Positions 37,131-46,425 of a stretch of 64,000 nt of DNA are shown piece by piece. The DNA comes from Pseudonocardia asaccharolytica DSM 44247 = NBRC 16224 (GTDB lineage: Bacteria > Actinomycetota > Actinomycetes > Mycobacteriales > Pseudonocardiaceae), in contig NZ_AUII01000002.1 in NCBI RefSeq assembly GCF_000423625.1, forward strand, positions 310,001-374,000, in the 5' to 3' direction. The notes under the pieces were generated by a model, which was not told where the DNA came from, did not search any database, and saw only the letters and a list, made by a program, of their open reading frames with translations. The position numbers and the translations under genes are program-made. The stretch's first letter is position 1. Each line of letters begins with the position of its first letter.

Positions 37131-37940
37131 TCAGTTCAGGTGCGCCCGGAGCGCCCGGGCGGCCGTCCGCAACCGATCGAACTCGGCCGCCGTCACCGGA
37201 GAGGCCGGATCGGCGGCCGCCGCGGCGACGTACCGGTCGAGCATCCGGGCGCCGTCGAGCCAGCGGCCCCGGTCGCCCTGCACCCGAGCCAGGTCGATGA
37301 GCAAGGCGATCTCGTCGGGGTGCCCGGGGCGCAGCGCGAGCCGCATCCGCAGCACCCAGTCCAGATCGGCGGGCCGTTGCCGGTGCCGGTAGATCACCCG
37401 CAGGTTCTCCAGCATCCGGGTGAGGATCTGCCGGGTCGTGGACCGGGCCAGCAGCTGGGGCCCGAACGGGACATCGGGGCCCGCGCCGGTCACGTCGCGG
37501 AACAGCGTCTCGCACGCGGCGTCGTCGAGCAGCCTGCCGCCGGCGAACACGTCGAGATGTTGCCTGCCGCCGACCGGCCGGACCAGGAAGTGGCCCGGCA
37601 TCCCCACGCCCTCCAGCTCGATCCCGGCCCGGCGGCCCACCTCGATGGTCACCACGGCCAGTGTGATCGGGATCCCGGTCCGGCGGGTCAGCACGTGCGG
37701 CAGCAGCGAGTTGCGCGGGTCGTAGTACTCGGCGGTGTTCCCGGTGAAGCCGGCCTCGGTGAACAGCCGGTGCACCAGACCGTCCAGCGACGTGACGCCA
37801 TCGGCCAGCCGGTCGAGTTCGGCGAGCCATGGCGCCGGGTCGAGGGCGGGATCGGCGCCCGCGGCGATGGCGAGCGCGCCGTCGTCCAGCGCCGGCTCCG
37901 GCGCGGCGACCAGGACAGCGAAGCGTTCGACCGGGTCCAC
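37131..37940 (-). CDS. SirB1-like transglutaminase-fold protein
   Basis: A 269-aa protein of the SirB1/transglutaminase-like family. The N-terminal half has NTAEYYDPRNSLLPHVLTRRTGIPITLAVV, GVGMPGHFLVRP and HLDVFAGGRLL; the C-terminal half is helical and TPR-like (ILTRMLENLRVIYRHR, RPGHPDEIALLIDLARVQGDRGRW). Function in Actinomycetota is unknown. GTG 37940 is the only start that keeps the conserved domain; CACGAT lies six bases upstream, again suggesting leaderless translation. Upstream it is divergent from the MaoC gene. Confidence 0.75.
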   Translation of the reverse strand: MDPVERFAVLVAAPEPALDDGALAIAAGADPALDPAPWLAELDRLADGVTSLDGLVHRLFTEAGFTGNTAEYYDPRNSLLPHVLTRRTGIPITLAVVTIEVGRRAGIELEGVGMPGHFLVRPVGGRQHLDVFAGGRLLDDAACETLFRDVTGAGPDVPFGPQLLARSTTRQILTRMLENLRVIYRHRQRPADLDWVLRMRLALRPGHPDEIALLIDLARVQGDRGRWLDGARMLDRYVAAAAADPASPVTAAEFDRLRTAARALRAHLN

Positions 37941-38078
37941 CCGACCATCGTGCTCGTTCCGCAGACCGAATGCCGTCCAACGACACAGTCTGCCGAGACC
38001 CGATGGTGTGGCAGGGTGGCGAGGTCGGCACTGGTGCGGCCAGCCGGCCGCCCCGTTTCGAGTTGAAGGGGTAGGAGC

Positions 38079-38531
38079 ATGCGTGTCATCGGCGGGATCG
38101 ACGAGCTGCGTGCGGCCAAGGGATCCGAGCTCGGGAAGAGCGGATGGATAACCGTCGATCAGCCCAGGATCAACCAGTTCGCCGATGCGACCGAGGACCA
38201 TCAGTGGATCCACGTCGACGTCGAACGCGCGAAGGAGGGCCCGTTCGGCACCACGATCGCCCACGGCTTCCTGACGCTGTCGCTGCTCCCGGAGTTCGTC
38301 AGCCAGGTCTACAAGGTCGAGAACGTCAAGATGGGCATCAACTACGGGCTGAACAAGGTGAGGTTCACCTCTCCGGTGAAGGTCGGCAGCCGGATCCGGG
38401 GCAGCATCGAGCTCACCGACGTCGCCGATGTGGACGGTGGCGTGCAGCTCACGAACAAGATCACCGTGGAGATGGAGGGCTCCGACCGCCCGGCGCTCGT
38501 CGCCGAGTGGCTGACGCGCCAGTACGTCTAG
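38079..38531 (+). CDS. MaoC-family (R)-enoyl-CoA hydratase
   Basis: A 150-aa single hot-dog domain protein. The hydratase motif is FADATEDHQWIHVDVERA, with catalytic D40 and H45, followed by GPFGTTIAHGFLTLSLLP. The family hydrates trans-2-enoyl-CoA to the (R)-3-hydroxyacyl form. GGGGTAGGAG precedes ATG 38079. A thiolase gene starts 28 bases downstream, so the two probably serve one acyl-CoA pathway. Confidence 0.87.
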   Translation: MRVIGGIDELRAAKGSELGKSGWITVDQPRINQFADATEDHQWIHVDVERAKEGPFGTTIAHGFLTLSLLPEFVSQVYKVENVKMGINYGLNKVRFTSPVKVGSRIRGSIELTDVADVDGGVQLTNKITVEMEGSDRPALVAEWLTRQYV

Positions 38532-38559
38532 CACGGTTGACAGAAGGAGAGACGCATCG

Positions 38560-39774
38560 ATGCGTGAGGCGGTCATCTGTGAACCGCTGCGGACCCCGGT
38601 CGGCGGGTTCGGCGGGTCCCTGCGCGACGTGCCGGCCCACGAGCTCGCGACGACGGTGATCACGGCGCTGCTGGAGCGCACCGGGATCCCGGCGGAGTCG
38701 GTGGACGATGTGCTGCTGGGCAACTGCTATCCGACCATGGACGCCCCGGCGATCGGCCGGGTCGCCGCGCTGGATGCCGGGCTGCCCGTGACCGCGACCG
38801 GGTTGCAGATCGACCGGCGCTGCGGTTCGGGGCTGCAGGCGGTGATCTACGCGGCGATGCAGGTGCAGGCGGGCGCCTCGGAGGTGGTGCTCGCCGGCGG
38901 CGCCGAGTCGATGAGCAACGCGCCGTTCTACTCCACCTCGATGCGCTGGGGGGCCAAGGGCGGGCCCGGGGTGATGCTGCACGACGCGCTGGCCCGTGGG
39001 CGGGTGACCGCGGGCGGGGTCAACTACCCGGTTCCCGGTGGGATGCTGGAGACCGCGGAGAACCTGCGCCGGGAGTATTCGATCTCGCGTCAGGAGCAGG
39101 ACGAGTACGCGGCGCGCAGCCATCAGCGCGCGGCCGCCGCCGCCGCGGCGGGCCGGTTCGCCGACGAGCTGGTCCCGGTGACCGTCAAGGGCCGCAAGGA
39201 CGAAGTGCGCGTCGAGCGCGACGAGCACATCCGCCCGGACTCCACGGCCGAGACGCTTGCCCGGCTGCGTCCGATCCTGGGCCGGGACGACCCCGAGGCG
39301 ACCGTGACCGCCGGCAACGCGAGCGGCCAGAACGACGGCGCCGCGATCTGCGTCGTCACACACCCGGCGAAGGCCGAGCAGCTGGGGCTGCGGCCGCTGG
39401 TGCGGCTGGTGTCCTGGGGGGTCGGCGGGGTGGCGCCCGCGACGATGGGCATCGGGCCCGTGCCCGCGGTGGCCCGCGCGCTCGACGCGGCCGAGCTGGC
39501 GCTCAAGGACGTCGACCTGATCGAGCTGAACGAGGCCTTCGCCGCTCAGGTGCTGGCCTGCACCCGGGAGTGGGGGTTCACCCCGACCGACTTCGAGCGG
39601 ATGAACGTCAACGGGTCCGGGATCTCGCTGGGGCACCCCGTCGGGGCCACCGGCGGGCGGATCCTGGCCACCCTGAGCCGGGAGATGGTCCGCCGCGGCG
39701 CCCGCTACGGCCTGGAGACCATGTGCATCGGGGGTGGGCAGGGTCTCGCCGCGGTGTTCGAGCGGAGGTCCTGA
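38560..39774 (+). CDS. Acetyl-CoA acetyltransferase (thiolase)
   Basis: A 404-aa thiolase that cleaves or forms beta-ketoacyl-CoA. The active site is complete: nucleophile C88 in IDRRCGSGLQA, H359 in SGISLGHPVGATGGR and C389 in MCIGGGQG, with LNEAFAAQVLA near residue 325. AGAAGGAGAG lies upstream of ATG 38560. It probably forms an operon with the MaoC hydratase. It could process acetoacetyl-CoA from acetone or leucine catabolism; this is inference. Confidence 0.9.
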   Translation: MREAVICEPLRTPVGGFGGSLRDVPAHELATTVITALLERTGIPAESVDDVLLGNCYPTMDAPAIGRVAALDAGLPVTATGLQIDRRCGSGLQAVIYAAMQVQAGASEVVLAGGAESMSNAPFYSTSMRWGAKGGPGVMLHDALARGRVTAGGVNYPVPGGMLETAENLRREYSISRQEQDEYAARSHQRAAAAAAAGRFADELVPVTVKGRKDEVRVERDEHIRPDSTAETLARLRPILGRDDPEATVTAGNASGQNDGAAICVVTHPAKAEQLGLRPLVRLVSWGVGGVAPATMGIGPVPAVARALDAAELALKDVDLIELNEAFAAQVLACTREWGFTPTDFERMNVNGSGISLGHPVGATGGRILATLSREMVRRGARYGLETMCIGGGQGLAAVFERRS

Positions 39775-39818
39775 GACCCGCTCGCCGTCTCAAATACGTC
39801 ACAGGACTTGAAACATTG

Positions 39819-39864
39819 CCCCTCGGCGGACGAAATGCTCAGCGAGGCACCGTTCGCCGAGGGG
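39819..39864 (+). promoter_or_regulatory. Leader hairpin masking a ribosome-binding site
   Basis: CCCCTCGGCG (39819-39828) pairs perfectly with CGCCGAGGGG (39855-39864). The right arm contains the GAGGGG that serves ATG 39872, so the stem would hide it. Confidence 0.4.
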
Positions 39865-39871
39865 AGCCGGG

Positions 39872-40126
39872 ATGTCCAGAGTTGGCGCCGATCTGACGGG
39901 TCGAGATCTGGGGTTGCTGCGCGCCGTCGCAGCAGGCCGCTGCACGTTCCGACGCTCGTGCGAGCCGGTGCTGCTCGTCGACGACGTTCCCTGCGCCGAC
40001 TTCACCGCCGCCCGCAGGCTCATCGCCGCGGGCCTCGTCGAGGCTCCCGTTCTCGGCCGCGTTCCCGCCCCCGCCGTGCTGACTCCGTCCGGACGCAGCG
40101 CACTGGCGCTGCGTCCCGCCTCCTGA
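39872..40126 (+). CDS. Small hypothetical protein, possible winged helix
   Basis: An 84-aa protein (MSRVGADLTGRDLGLLRAVA...) with two cysteines, an AARRLIAAGLVEAP helix and a short LTPSGRSALAL strand-turn, reminiscent of a small winged-helix protein but not assignable to a family. GAGGGGAGC stands about six bases before ATG 39872. It lies alone between the thiolase and ppa genes, convergent with the latter. Confidence 0.6.
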   Translation: MSRVGADLTGRDLGLLRAVAAGRCTFRRSCEPVLLVDDVPCADFTAARRLIAAGLVEAPVLGRVPAPAVLTPSGRSALALRPAS

Positions 40127-40175
40127 GAACGACCGGTTCCGGGCGTGGCGCCGTTGCCCTGCCCGGCGGGCGAGC

Positions 40176-40685
40176 TCAGTGCTGCTCGTCGGCCTCCGCG
40201 GCGACGCGGGCCCGCTCCCGCTCCCGGGACGCGATGATCTCCTGCTCGGCGTCGGCGCGGCCGACCCAGGTGGCACCCTCGACGCTCTTGCCGGGCTCGA
40301 GGGTCTTGTAGATCTCGAAGAAGTGCTGGATCTCGGCCCGATCGAACTCGGGCAGATGGTGGATATCGCGCAGGTGCTCCAGGCGCGGGTCCTCGGCGGG
40401 CACGCACAGCACCTTGTCGTCGCCGCCCTTCTCATCCTTCATCCGGAACATCCCGATCGCGCGGGCGCGGATGAGGCAGCCGGGGAAGGTCGGCTCCTGG
40501 ACGAGCACCAGGGCGTCCAGCGGATCGCCGTCCTCCCCCAGTGTGTTCTCGATGAAGCCGTAGTCGGCCGGGTACTGCGTGGCGGTGAACAGCGTCCGGT
40601 CGAGACGGATCCGGCCAGTGAGGTGATCTACCTCGTACTTGTTCCGGCCGCCCTTGGGGATCTCGATGGTGACGTCGAAGTCCAC
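40176..40685 (-). CDS. ppa: Inorganic pyrophosphatase
   Basis: Soluble family-I pyrophosphatase, 169 aa, hydrolysing pyrophosphate to drive biosynthesis. Signatures: [38 protein letters not shown] (metal aspartates) and [14 protein letters not shown] 40685 starts the conserved [17 protein letters not shown] lies ten bases upstream. It is divergent from dacB across 165 bases that carry both promoters (TAGTGT near 40775 on the minus strand is a candidate -10). Confidence 0.93.
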   Translation of the reverse strand: MDFDVTIEIPKGGRNKYEVDHLTGRIRLDRTLFTATQYPADYGFIENTLGEDGDPLDALVLVQEPTFPGCLIRARAIGMFRMKDEKGGDDKVLCVPAEDPRLEHLRDIHHLPEFDRAEIQHFFEIYKTLEPGKSVEGATWVGRADAEQEIIASRERERARVAAEADEQH

Positions 40686-40850
40686 TGTGTGAATGCTCCT
40701 GATGGTCGGTGAGGGCAGGTGAGAGCCGATGCCGGTCGGACGACCGGGTTCGGCGCCGACGTCTAGTGTGGGGGACCGCTTCCCGGTGTGGGCTGTCGAG
40801 GGGTCTACGTCACCGGTGATGGCTGGATGACGTGAGCGGGGGAGGAACCG

Positions 40851-42281
40851 GTGGGCTTCGGGCAGCGGATCGGTAACACGCTCCGCGTTCCGAGCCGCGG
40901 CGGGCGGCGGGCCGTCGTCATCCTGCTGGTGTTCATGCTGGCGGGCGCGACCGGTTCCGCGGTCGCCCTCTCGGGACCCTCCCTCGTCTCCGGGCTGGGC
41001 CTCGGCGGCGGAGGACAGGCTGCGGCCGCGCTGCCGGCCCCGGTGCCCGTGCTGGGGCCGCTGCCCGCCGACGCCCCGCTGCCCACCCCCGAGGGGCTGA
41101 GCGCGACACTCGGCCCACTCGCCGGCGCCGCCCTCCTCGGCGACTTCGCGGGCCTCGTCATCGACCCGGCGAGTGGCGCGACGCTGTGGCAACGGAGCCC
41201 GGGGGAGGCCCTCATCCCGGGATCGGTGAGCAAGGTGGTCACTGCGGCGGCGGCGCTGCTGACCCTCGACTCGACCAAGCGGCTCTACACCAGGGTCGTG
41301 GCCGGACCCACCCCCGACTCGGTCGTGCTCGTCGGCGGTGGCGACCCGACCCTCACCGCGTTGCCTGCCGGCCGCGACTCGGTCTACCCGCAGCCCTCCC
41401 GGCTCGACGACCTCGCCGCCGCGGTCGGCAAGGCGCTGCCCGGGCAGCGGGTCCGCACGGTGTACGTCGACACCAGCCGCTACACCGGCCCGGTGCTCGC
41501 GAAGGGCTGGCTGCCCGCCGATGTCCCCGGCGGATACGTCGCCCCGATCGTGCCGCTGATGCTCGACGGCGGTCGTGCCGATCCCACCCTGCAGGACGGA
41601 CCGCGCGTCGCCCAGCCCGCCCTCGCGGCCGGTCAGGCGCTCGCCGAGAAGCTCGGCGCCGACCCGGGCGCGGTGTCCGAGACCGTCGCCGCGCCGGACG
41701 CGAAGGTGCTCGGATCGGTGGCCTCGGCGCCGGTGGGCGACCTGGTCGAGCACCTGATGCGCACCTCGGACAACGTGCTCGCCGAGGCGCTCGCCCGCGA
41801 GGTCGCGATCGCCCGCGGCGGCGACCCTTCGTTCACCGGCGCGGCCGAGCAGGTGGTGGCGGCGCTCGCGCAGGCCGGGTTCGACCCGAGCGGGGTCCGG
41901 CTCGTCGACGGCAGCGGGCTGTCCACGGCCGATCGGGTGTCGCCGAAACTGATCGGCGCGCTGCTGTCGGCCGCGGCGGCGCCGGCCCAGGGCGCCCGCG
42001 ACACCCAGTTCCTCCGGCCGATCCTGACCGGGCTGCCCGTCGCGGGCGGTGACGGCACCCTCGACGACCGGTTCGACACCGCCAGATCCACCGACGGACG
42101 CGGCGTCGTGCGCGCGAAGACCGGCACCCTGACCGGGGTGAGCAGCCTGGCGGGGGTCGTCACCGACACCGACGGACGGCTGCTGGTGTTCGCGTTGATG
42201 TCCAACGGGGAGTCCCCGGCGAGCGTGCGACCCCAGCTCGACGCCATCGCCGCCGCGCTCAGCCGATGCGGTTGCCGCTGA
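40851..42281 (+). CDS. dacB: D-alanyl-D-alanine carboxypeptidase, PBP4 type
   Basis: Class C penicillin-binding protein (peptidase S13) trimming peptidoglycan outside the membrane, 476 aa. An N-terminal membrane/signal segment ([19 protein letters not shown]) is followed by SxxK (S125-K128, PGSVSK), SDN (RTSDNVLAE) and KTG ([11 protein letters not shown]). GTG 40851 has GGGGGAGG five bases upstream. ppa-dacB-DUF2342-tilS-hpt order is common in Actinomycetota. Confidence 0.92.
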   Translation: MGFGQRIGNTLRVPSRGGRRAVVILLVFMLAGATGSAVALSGPSLVSGLGLGGGGQAAAALPAPVPVLGPLPADAPLPTPEGLSATLGPLAGAALLGDFAGLVIDPASGATLWQRSPGEALIPGSVSKVVTAAAALLTLDSTKRLYTRVVAGPTPDSVVLVGGGDPTLTALPAGRDSVYPQPSRLDDLAAAVGKALPGQRVRTVYVDTSRYTGPVLAKGWLPADVPGGYVAPIVPLMLDGGRADPTLQDGPRVAQPALAAGQALAEKLGADPGAVSETVAAPDAKVLGSVASAPVGDLVEHLMRTSDNVLAEALAREVAIARGGDPSFTGAAEQVVAALAQAGFDPSGVRLVDGSGLSTADRVSPKLIGALLSAAAAPAQGARDTQFLRPILTGLPVAGGDGTLDDRFDTARSTDGRGVVRAKTGTLTGVSSLAGVVTDTDGRLLVFALMSNGESPASVRPQLDAIAAALSRCGCR

Positions 42282-42286
42282 GTGCG

Positions 42287-42292
42287 TAGCCT
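42287..42292 (+). promoter_or_regulatory. Leaderless -10 box of the DUF2342 gene
   Basis: TAGCCT then seven bases then GTG 42300. It supports that start over GTG 42282, which directly follows the dacB stop. Confidence 0.5.
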
Positions 42293-42299
42293 CGAACGG

Positions 42300-43376
42300 G
42301 TGCAGTCCGTACCAACCGGTTCCGCCGCCACCCCGCCCGCGCTCGAGACCGAACGCGGCCTTCCGGTGAACTGGGACCTCGCTCGCCGAACGGCGGCCCG
42401 GCTGGTCCAGCCGGGGCCGCCGACGACCCGTTCCGAGGCCGAGGAGCTCGTCGACCGGCTGCGGGCCGACGCCGTCGTCGCCGAGGGGCATGTCCGTGAC
42501 GTGACCGGCCTCGGCGCCGGGTTGCCGCTGCTGCCGGCCGACGTCGTCGACCGGCCGGCGTGGGCCGCCGCCGCCGTCGACGGGATGGCTGCGCTCACCG
42601 CGGGCGCTCGGCTGCCCCGGACACCTCAGTTCGCGCGCGCCGTCACCGGCGCCACCGCGGGTCTGCAGGTGGGCTCGGTACTGGCCTATCTCGGCGGCCG
42701 GGTGCTCGGCCAGTACGACCCGTTCGGGGGCGCCGCCGGCAGCGGCAGGCTGCTGCTGGTCGCACCGAATGTGCACGGAGCGCAGCGCGCCCTCGACGTC
42801 CCCGCCGCCGACTTCGGGCTGTGGGTCTGCCTGCACGAGGCCACCCACCGGCTCCAGTTCACCGCCGTCCCGTGGTTGCGCGACTTCTTCGCCGCCGAGA
42901 TCGGACGGTTCCTCTCGATCGCCGACAGCGGTGCCGGCGGCCTGCTCAACCGGATGCCCGAGGCGCTGCGCAGCCTGAAGGAGTCCCGTGGGGATGCGCT
43001 GGTCATGGTCGAGCTGCTGCAGGGCCCCGAGCAGCGCGCCGTGCTCGACCGGCTGCTCGCGCTCACCACCCTGCTGGAGGGCCACGCCGACCACGTGATG
43101 GATGCCGTCGGCCCCGAGGTGGTGCCCAGCGTCGCGACGATCCGGGAACGATTCACCATTCGCCGCCGGGGCGGCGGGCTGCTCGACCGGATCCTGCGCG
43201 CGCTGCTCGGCGTGGAGGCGAAGGTCAAGCAGTACGCGCTGGGCTCCGCGTTCACCAGCTACGTCGTGCTCGCCATCGGGATGGACGGTTTCAACCGGGT
43301 GTGGGAGTCGCCTGAGACGCTCCCCACCCGCGCCGAGCTGGCCGATCCGGCGGCCTGGCTTCGCCGCGTGGTCTAG
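42300..43376 (+). CDS. DUF2342 zinc-dependent metalloprotease-like protein
   Basis: A 358-aa protein of the actinobacterial DUF2342 family, often labelled as F420-biosynthesis-associated. It contains a zincin motif HEATH in [11 protein letters not shown], with a downstream [13 protein letters not shown] that could supply the third ligand, as in Gluzincin-like folds. No signal peptide. The physiological substrate is unknown and the F420 link is by association only. It follows dacB and precedes tilS. Confidence 0.82.
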   Translation: MQSVPTGSAATPPALETERGLPVNWDLARRTAARLVQPGPPTTRSEAEELVDRLRADAVVAEGHVRDVTGLGAGLPLLPADVVDRPAWAAAAVDGMAALTAGARLPRTPQFARAVTGATAGLQVGSVLAYLGGRVLGQYDPFGGAAGSGRLLLVAPNVHGAQRALDVPAADFGLWVCLHEATHRLQFTAVPWLRDFFAAEIGRFLSIADSGAGGLLNRMPEALRSLKESRGDALVMVELLQGPEQRAVLDRLLALTTLLEGHADHVMDAVGPEVVPSVATIRERFTIRRRGGGLLDRILRALLGVEAKVKQYALGSAFTSYVVLAIGMDGFNRVWESPETLPTRAELADPAAWLRRVV

Positions 43377-43490
43377 CGCCCCGGGAGGCCCGGCCTGTCA
43401 CAGCGTCATGGCCCCATAATGCGCTGGGGGTGGGCTTGGGGCGACGGTATGGAGCCATGACGCGAGGAGGGCTCGCGGCGGGCGTCCTCG

Positions 43491-43496
43491 TAACCT
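43491..43496 (+). promoter_or_regulatory. Leaderless -10 box of tilS
   Basis: TAACCT followed by six bases and ATG 43503. No ribosome-binding site lies between. Confidence 0.5.
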
Positions 43497-43502
43497 CGGC
43501 GC

Positions 43503-44495
43503 ATGAGCCGGCGGCCGGACCCTGCGCTGACCGCGGTGCGGCTCGCGGTGCGCCGGGGCCTCGCCGCGCTGCCCGCCGCGGCCAGGGCGGCGCCGCCGGT
43601 CGTCGCCTGCTCGGGCGGGGCCGATTCGCTGACGCTGGCCTTCGCGGTCCGGGCACTGCACCCCGGCCGGGTGCGGGCCGTGATCATCGACCACGGGCTG
43701 CAGGCCGGATCGGCGGAGCGGTCCGCCGAACTGGCGGCGCTGCTGTCCGGCCGCGGAATTCCCTCGGCGGTCCGAACCGTCACGGTCGAGGGGCCGGGCG
43801 GGGTCGAGGCCGCCGCTCGCCGGGCCCGGTATGCCGCGCTCGCGGCGGCGCGCCCGCATCCCGACTCGCCCGTGCTGCTCGGCCACACCTTGGACGACCA
43901 GGCCGAGACCGTGCTGCTCGGTCTCGGCCGGGGCTCTGGGCCGCGCTCGATCGCCGGGATGCGGCCCTGGGATCCGCCATGGGCACGGCCGCTGCTCGGG
44001 GTGCGCCGTGCCGTCACCCGCGCCGCCTGCCGAAGCCTCGGCCTGCCGGTCTGGGACGATCCGCACAACATCGACCCGCGGTTCACCCGGGTCCGGCTGC
44101 GTCACGAGGTGCTGCCGCTGCTGGAGGAGGTGCTCGCGGGCGGCGTGGCCGAGGCGCTCGCCCGCACGGCCGGTCAACTGCAGGAGGACGGCGAGGCGCT
44201 CGAGGGCTGGGCCGCGCGGGTCCGCGCCGCGGCGAGTGACGCGGCCGCGCCGGGGGGTGGCCTGCGATCCGCCGACCTTGCCCCCGTGCCGCCCGCGGTC
44301 CGGCGGCGGGTGCTGCGGGACTGGCTGCTCGACGCGGGCGCGAAGGAGCTCACCGACGGGCACCTGCGTTCCGCGGATGATCTCGTGGGCCGCTGGCGCG
44401 GGCAGGGCGGGGTCGCGATCCCCGGCGGTTTGGAGCTGGTTCGCCGAGATGGCACGCTTCTGGTGCGCCGGACCGAGGCGCCGCCGGGCGGTTGA
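43503..44495 (+). CDS. tilS: tRNA(Ile)-lysidine synthetase
   Basis: Converts the wobble cytidine of tRNA-Ile(CAU) to lysidine so that it reads AUA. The 330-aa protein has an N-type ATP PP-loop SGGADS (residues 37-42), VIIDHGLQAGSAE, LLGHTLDDQAETVLL and a C-terminal helical domain. It precedes hpt, its usual neighbour, by 76 bases. Confidence 0.92.
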   Translation: MSRRPDPALTAVRLAVRRGLAALPAAARAAPPVVACSGGADSLTLAFAVRALHPGRVRAVIIDHGLQAGSAERSAELAALLSGRGIPSAVRTVTVEGPGGVEAAARRARYAALAAARPHPDSPVLLGHTLDDQAETVLLGLGRGSGPRSIAGMRPWDPPWARPLLGVRRAVTRAACRSLGLPVWDDPHNIDPRFTRVRLRHEVLPLLEEVLAGGVAEALARTAGQLQEDGEALEGWAARVRAAASDAAAPGGGLRSADLAPVPPAVRRRVLRDWLLDAGAKELTDGHLRSADDLVGRWRGQGGVAIPGGLELVRRDGTLLVRRTEAPPGG

Positions 44496-44571
44496 GGTCG
44501 GGCGGGGACCGACGGTCGGTCGCCCGTACTGATCGCCGGGCCTGCGGGCCCCGTGTTGAGGAGGCCGCCCC

Positions 44572-45135
44572 TTGTACGACGGGGACATCGCGTCCGTCCT
44601 GGTCACCGAGCAGCAGATTCGGGACAAGACCGCCGAGCTGGCCGAGCTCATCGGGCGCGACTACACGGTTGACCGCGACGGGTTCGGTTTCGACTCCGAC
44701 CTGCTGTTGGTCGGTGTGCTCAAGGGCGCTGTGATGTTCATGACGGACCTCGCCCGCGCGTTGCCGGTGCCGGTCCAGCTCGAGTTCATGGCGGTGAGCT
44801 CGTACGGGTCGTCCACGTCGTCGTCGGGGGTGGTCCGGATCCTCAAGGACCTCGACCGGGACATCTCGGGCCGACACGTGCTCATCGTCGAGGACATCAT
44901 CGACTCGGGGCTCACGCTGTCGTGGCTGTTGAAGAACCTGGAGACGCGCAACCCCGCCTCGCTGGAGGTATGCGCGCTGCTGCGCAAGCCCGATGCCGTC
45001 AAGGTCGAGCTGCCGGTGAAGTATGTCGGGTTCGACATCCCGAACGAGTTCGTCGTCGGTTACGGGCTGGACTATGGCGAGCGCTACCGCGACCTTCCGT
45101 TCATCGGCACGCTCGCTCCGGCCGTCTACGCCTGA
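44572..45135 (+). CDS. hpt: Hypoxanthine phosphoribosyltransferase
   Basis: Purine salvage enzyme making IMP or GMP from the base and PRPP; 187 aa. The PRPP loop is [17 protein letters not shown], preceded by [17 protein letters not shown]; the base-binding [19 protein letters not shown] is near the end. The start is TTG 44572, supported by GAGGAGG seven bases upstream. It converges on the serine protease gene with only nine bases between stops. Confidence 0.93.
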   Translation: MYDGDIASVLVTEQQIRDKTAELAELIGRDYTVDRDGFGFDSDLLLVGVLKGAVMFMTDLARALPVPVQLEFMAVSSYGSSTSSSGVVRILKDLDRDISGRHVLIVEDIIDSGLTLSWLLKNLETRNPASLEVCALLRKPDAVKVELPVKYVGFDIPNEFVVGYGLDYGERYRDLPFIGTLAPAVYA

Positions 45136-45144
45136 GTGCCTGGA

Positions 45145-46062
45145 TCAGCCGGCGACCGGAAGGCCGGGGGCCGGGACGGGCAGCGGCAGCGGGGTGAACG
45201 GCTCGGTGCCTTCGACCAGCCGCACGTAGCCGACGCCGCCGTACTCGTTGGCGTAGGCGAGCGCGCGGCTGACGTCGGCGAGCCCGTTGCTCAGCGGCAG
45301 CGGCGCGAGGTTGAGCGTCGAGAGGACGCCGACGGCGCGACCATGGTCGTCGAGGAACGCGCTGCCGGAGTCGCCAGGGACGCCGGGGCTCACCGTGTAG
45401 ACCTCGTGCCCGAAGCCGCCTCCGACGTCGCCCGCGCTGATGCCCGCCTTCGGGCCGAGCGCGCTGACGCCGGCGCGCAGCGGCGAGTTGCCGTACGAGT
45501 AGACCCGGGTGCCCACGGGCAGACCGTCCACGTCGAGGCCCGTCGGGCCGCCGAAGAACGGGACCGAAGGGTTGACGTTCGGCGCATCGGCAGGGTCGAT
45601 CTCCACCAGCGCGAAGTCGTTGAACGCGCAGATGTCGGGATCGGTCTCCTGGCGGTCCTGCATCGTCAGCCACGAGCTGTAGGCGAGGGTGCCTCGCACG
45701 CTCGCGCCCGCGATCTCGACCTCGGTGCCCAGCGGCATCGACGCCGAGTCGCAGCCGTTGGTCTCGGTCGCCTGGCCGGTGCCCGCGCAATGTGCCGCCT
45801 GGCCGATGAACGTCCGGTCGCCGCTGGTGAAGACGAAGTTGCTGGTGCAGGTCCCGCCGCCCGCGGTGGTGGTCTGCACCCCCGGGTGGATCGCGGCGCC
45901 GCCGGCGGGCGCCCACGGCGACGCGCCGACCTGTGCCTGCGGGGAGATCGCGGGATCCGCTGTCGCCGTGGCCGGCAGCGTCAGCGCTCCCGCGGCCACG
46001 ACGCCGACGGTGGCGGCCGCGACCGCCATTCCGCGCAGCCGGACTCCGGACCTCAGACCCAT
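45145..46062 (-). CDS. Secreted S1-family serine protease
   Basis: A 305-aa exported chymotrypsin-like protein. A signal peptide (about 1-36, LTLPATATA) precedes the mature domain. The triad is complete: H91 (GQAAHCAGTG), D149 (NDFALVEID) and S232 (PGDSGSAF), with cysteine pairs around H91 and D149. It ends in a proline-rich tail. GGGGGAG lies before ATG 46062. Usually hpt and ftsH are neighbours, so this gene looks like a lineage-specific insertion. Its target is unknown. Confidence 0.85.
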   Translation of the reverse strand: MGLRSGVRLRGMAVAAATVGVVAAGALTLPATATADPAISPQAQVGASPWAPAGGAAIHPGVQTTTAGGGTCTSNFVFTSGDRTFIGQAAHCAGTGQATETNGCDSASMPLGTEVEIAGASVRGTLAYSSWLTMQDRQETDPDICAFNDFALVEIDPADAPNVNPSVPFFGGPTGLDVDGLPVGTRVYSYGNSPLRAGVSALGPKAGISAGDVGGGFGHEVYTVSPGVPGDSGSAFLDDHGRAVGVLSTLNLAPLPLSNGLADVSRALAYANEYGGVGYVRLVEGTEPFTPLPLPVPAPGLPVAG

Positions 46063-46425
46063 GTGCTCCCCCGCCACCGTGGGCGGGAACCGCTCCCGCC
46101 TCGCTTCGTCAACGACCAACATCGCCTGTGGGATATCCCGCTTCAGGTGAAGAAGGGTGGACCATGTCCCCGATGGTGTCGCGGCCGGGTCTGCGGGCGC
46201 CGCGGCGGTGCGGCGGCCACCTCGGGGAACACCGCGGACGGCTCGCTCGTTATGCAGACGAACGTCCACCTCGGTGGTCGCCAGTGTTCGTCCGCCGCCA
46301 GCGGTGACGCAGGTCCGCCGCGAGGCCGCTATCCTGGCTGACTCGGGGCCGGCTTGGCGCATCCGCGGTGGGTCGCTGCCGGAGATACTCGCCAGGGAGG
46401 GTGAAGGCCGCCAGGCCGAAGCTGC
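46063..46425. other. Divergent promoter region, protease / ftsH
   Basis: A 363-base gap without a convincing gene. It holds a perfect palindrome GGGATATCCC at 46130-46139 and a candidate -10 (TATCCT, 46330-46335) for ftsH transcription about 90 bases before its ATG. No tRNA, repeat or riboswitch was recognised. Confidence 0.4.

Noticed and set aside
40176..43094. A 972-codon minus-strand frame covering dacB and the DUF2342 gene
   Set aside because: Only the pyrophosphatase part (to 40685) is real. The rest is antisense to two genes with intact motifs.
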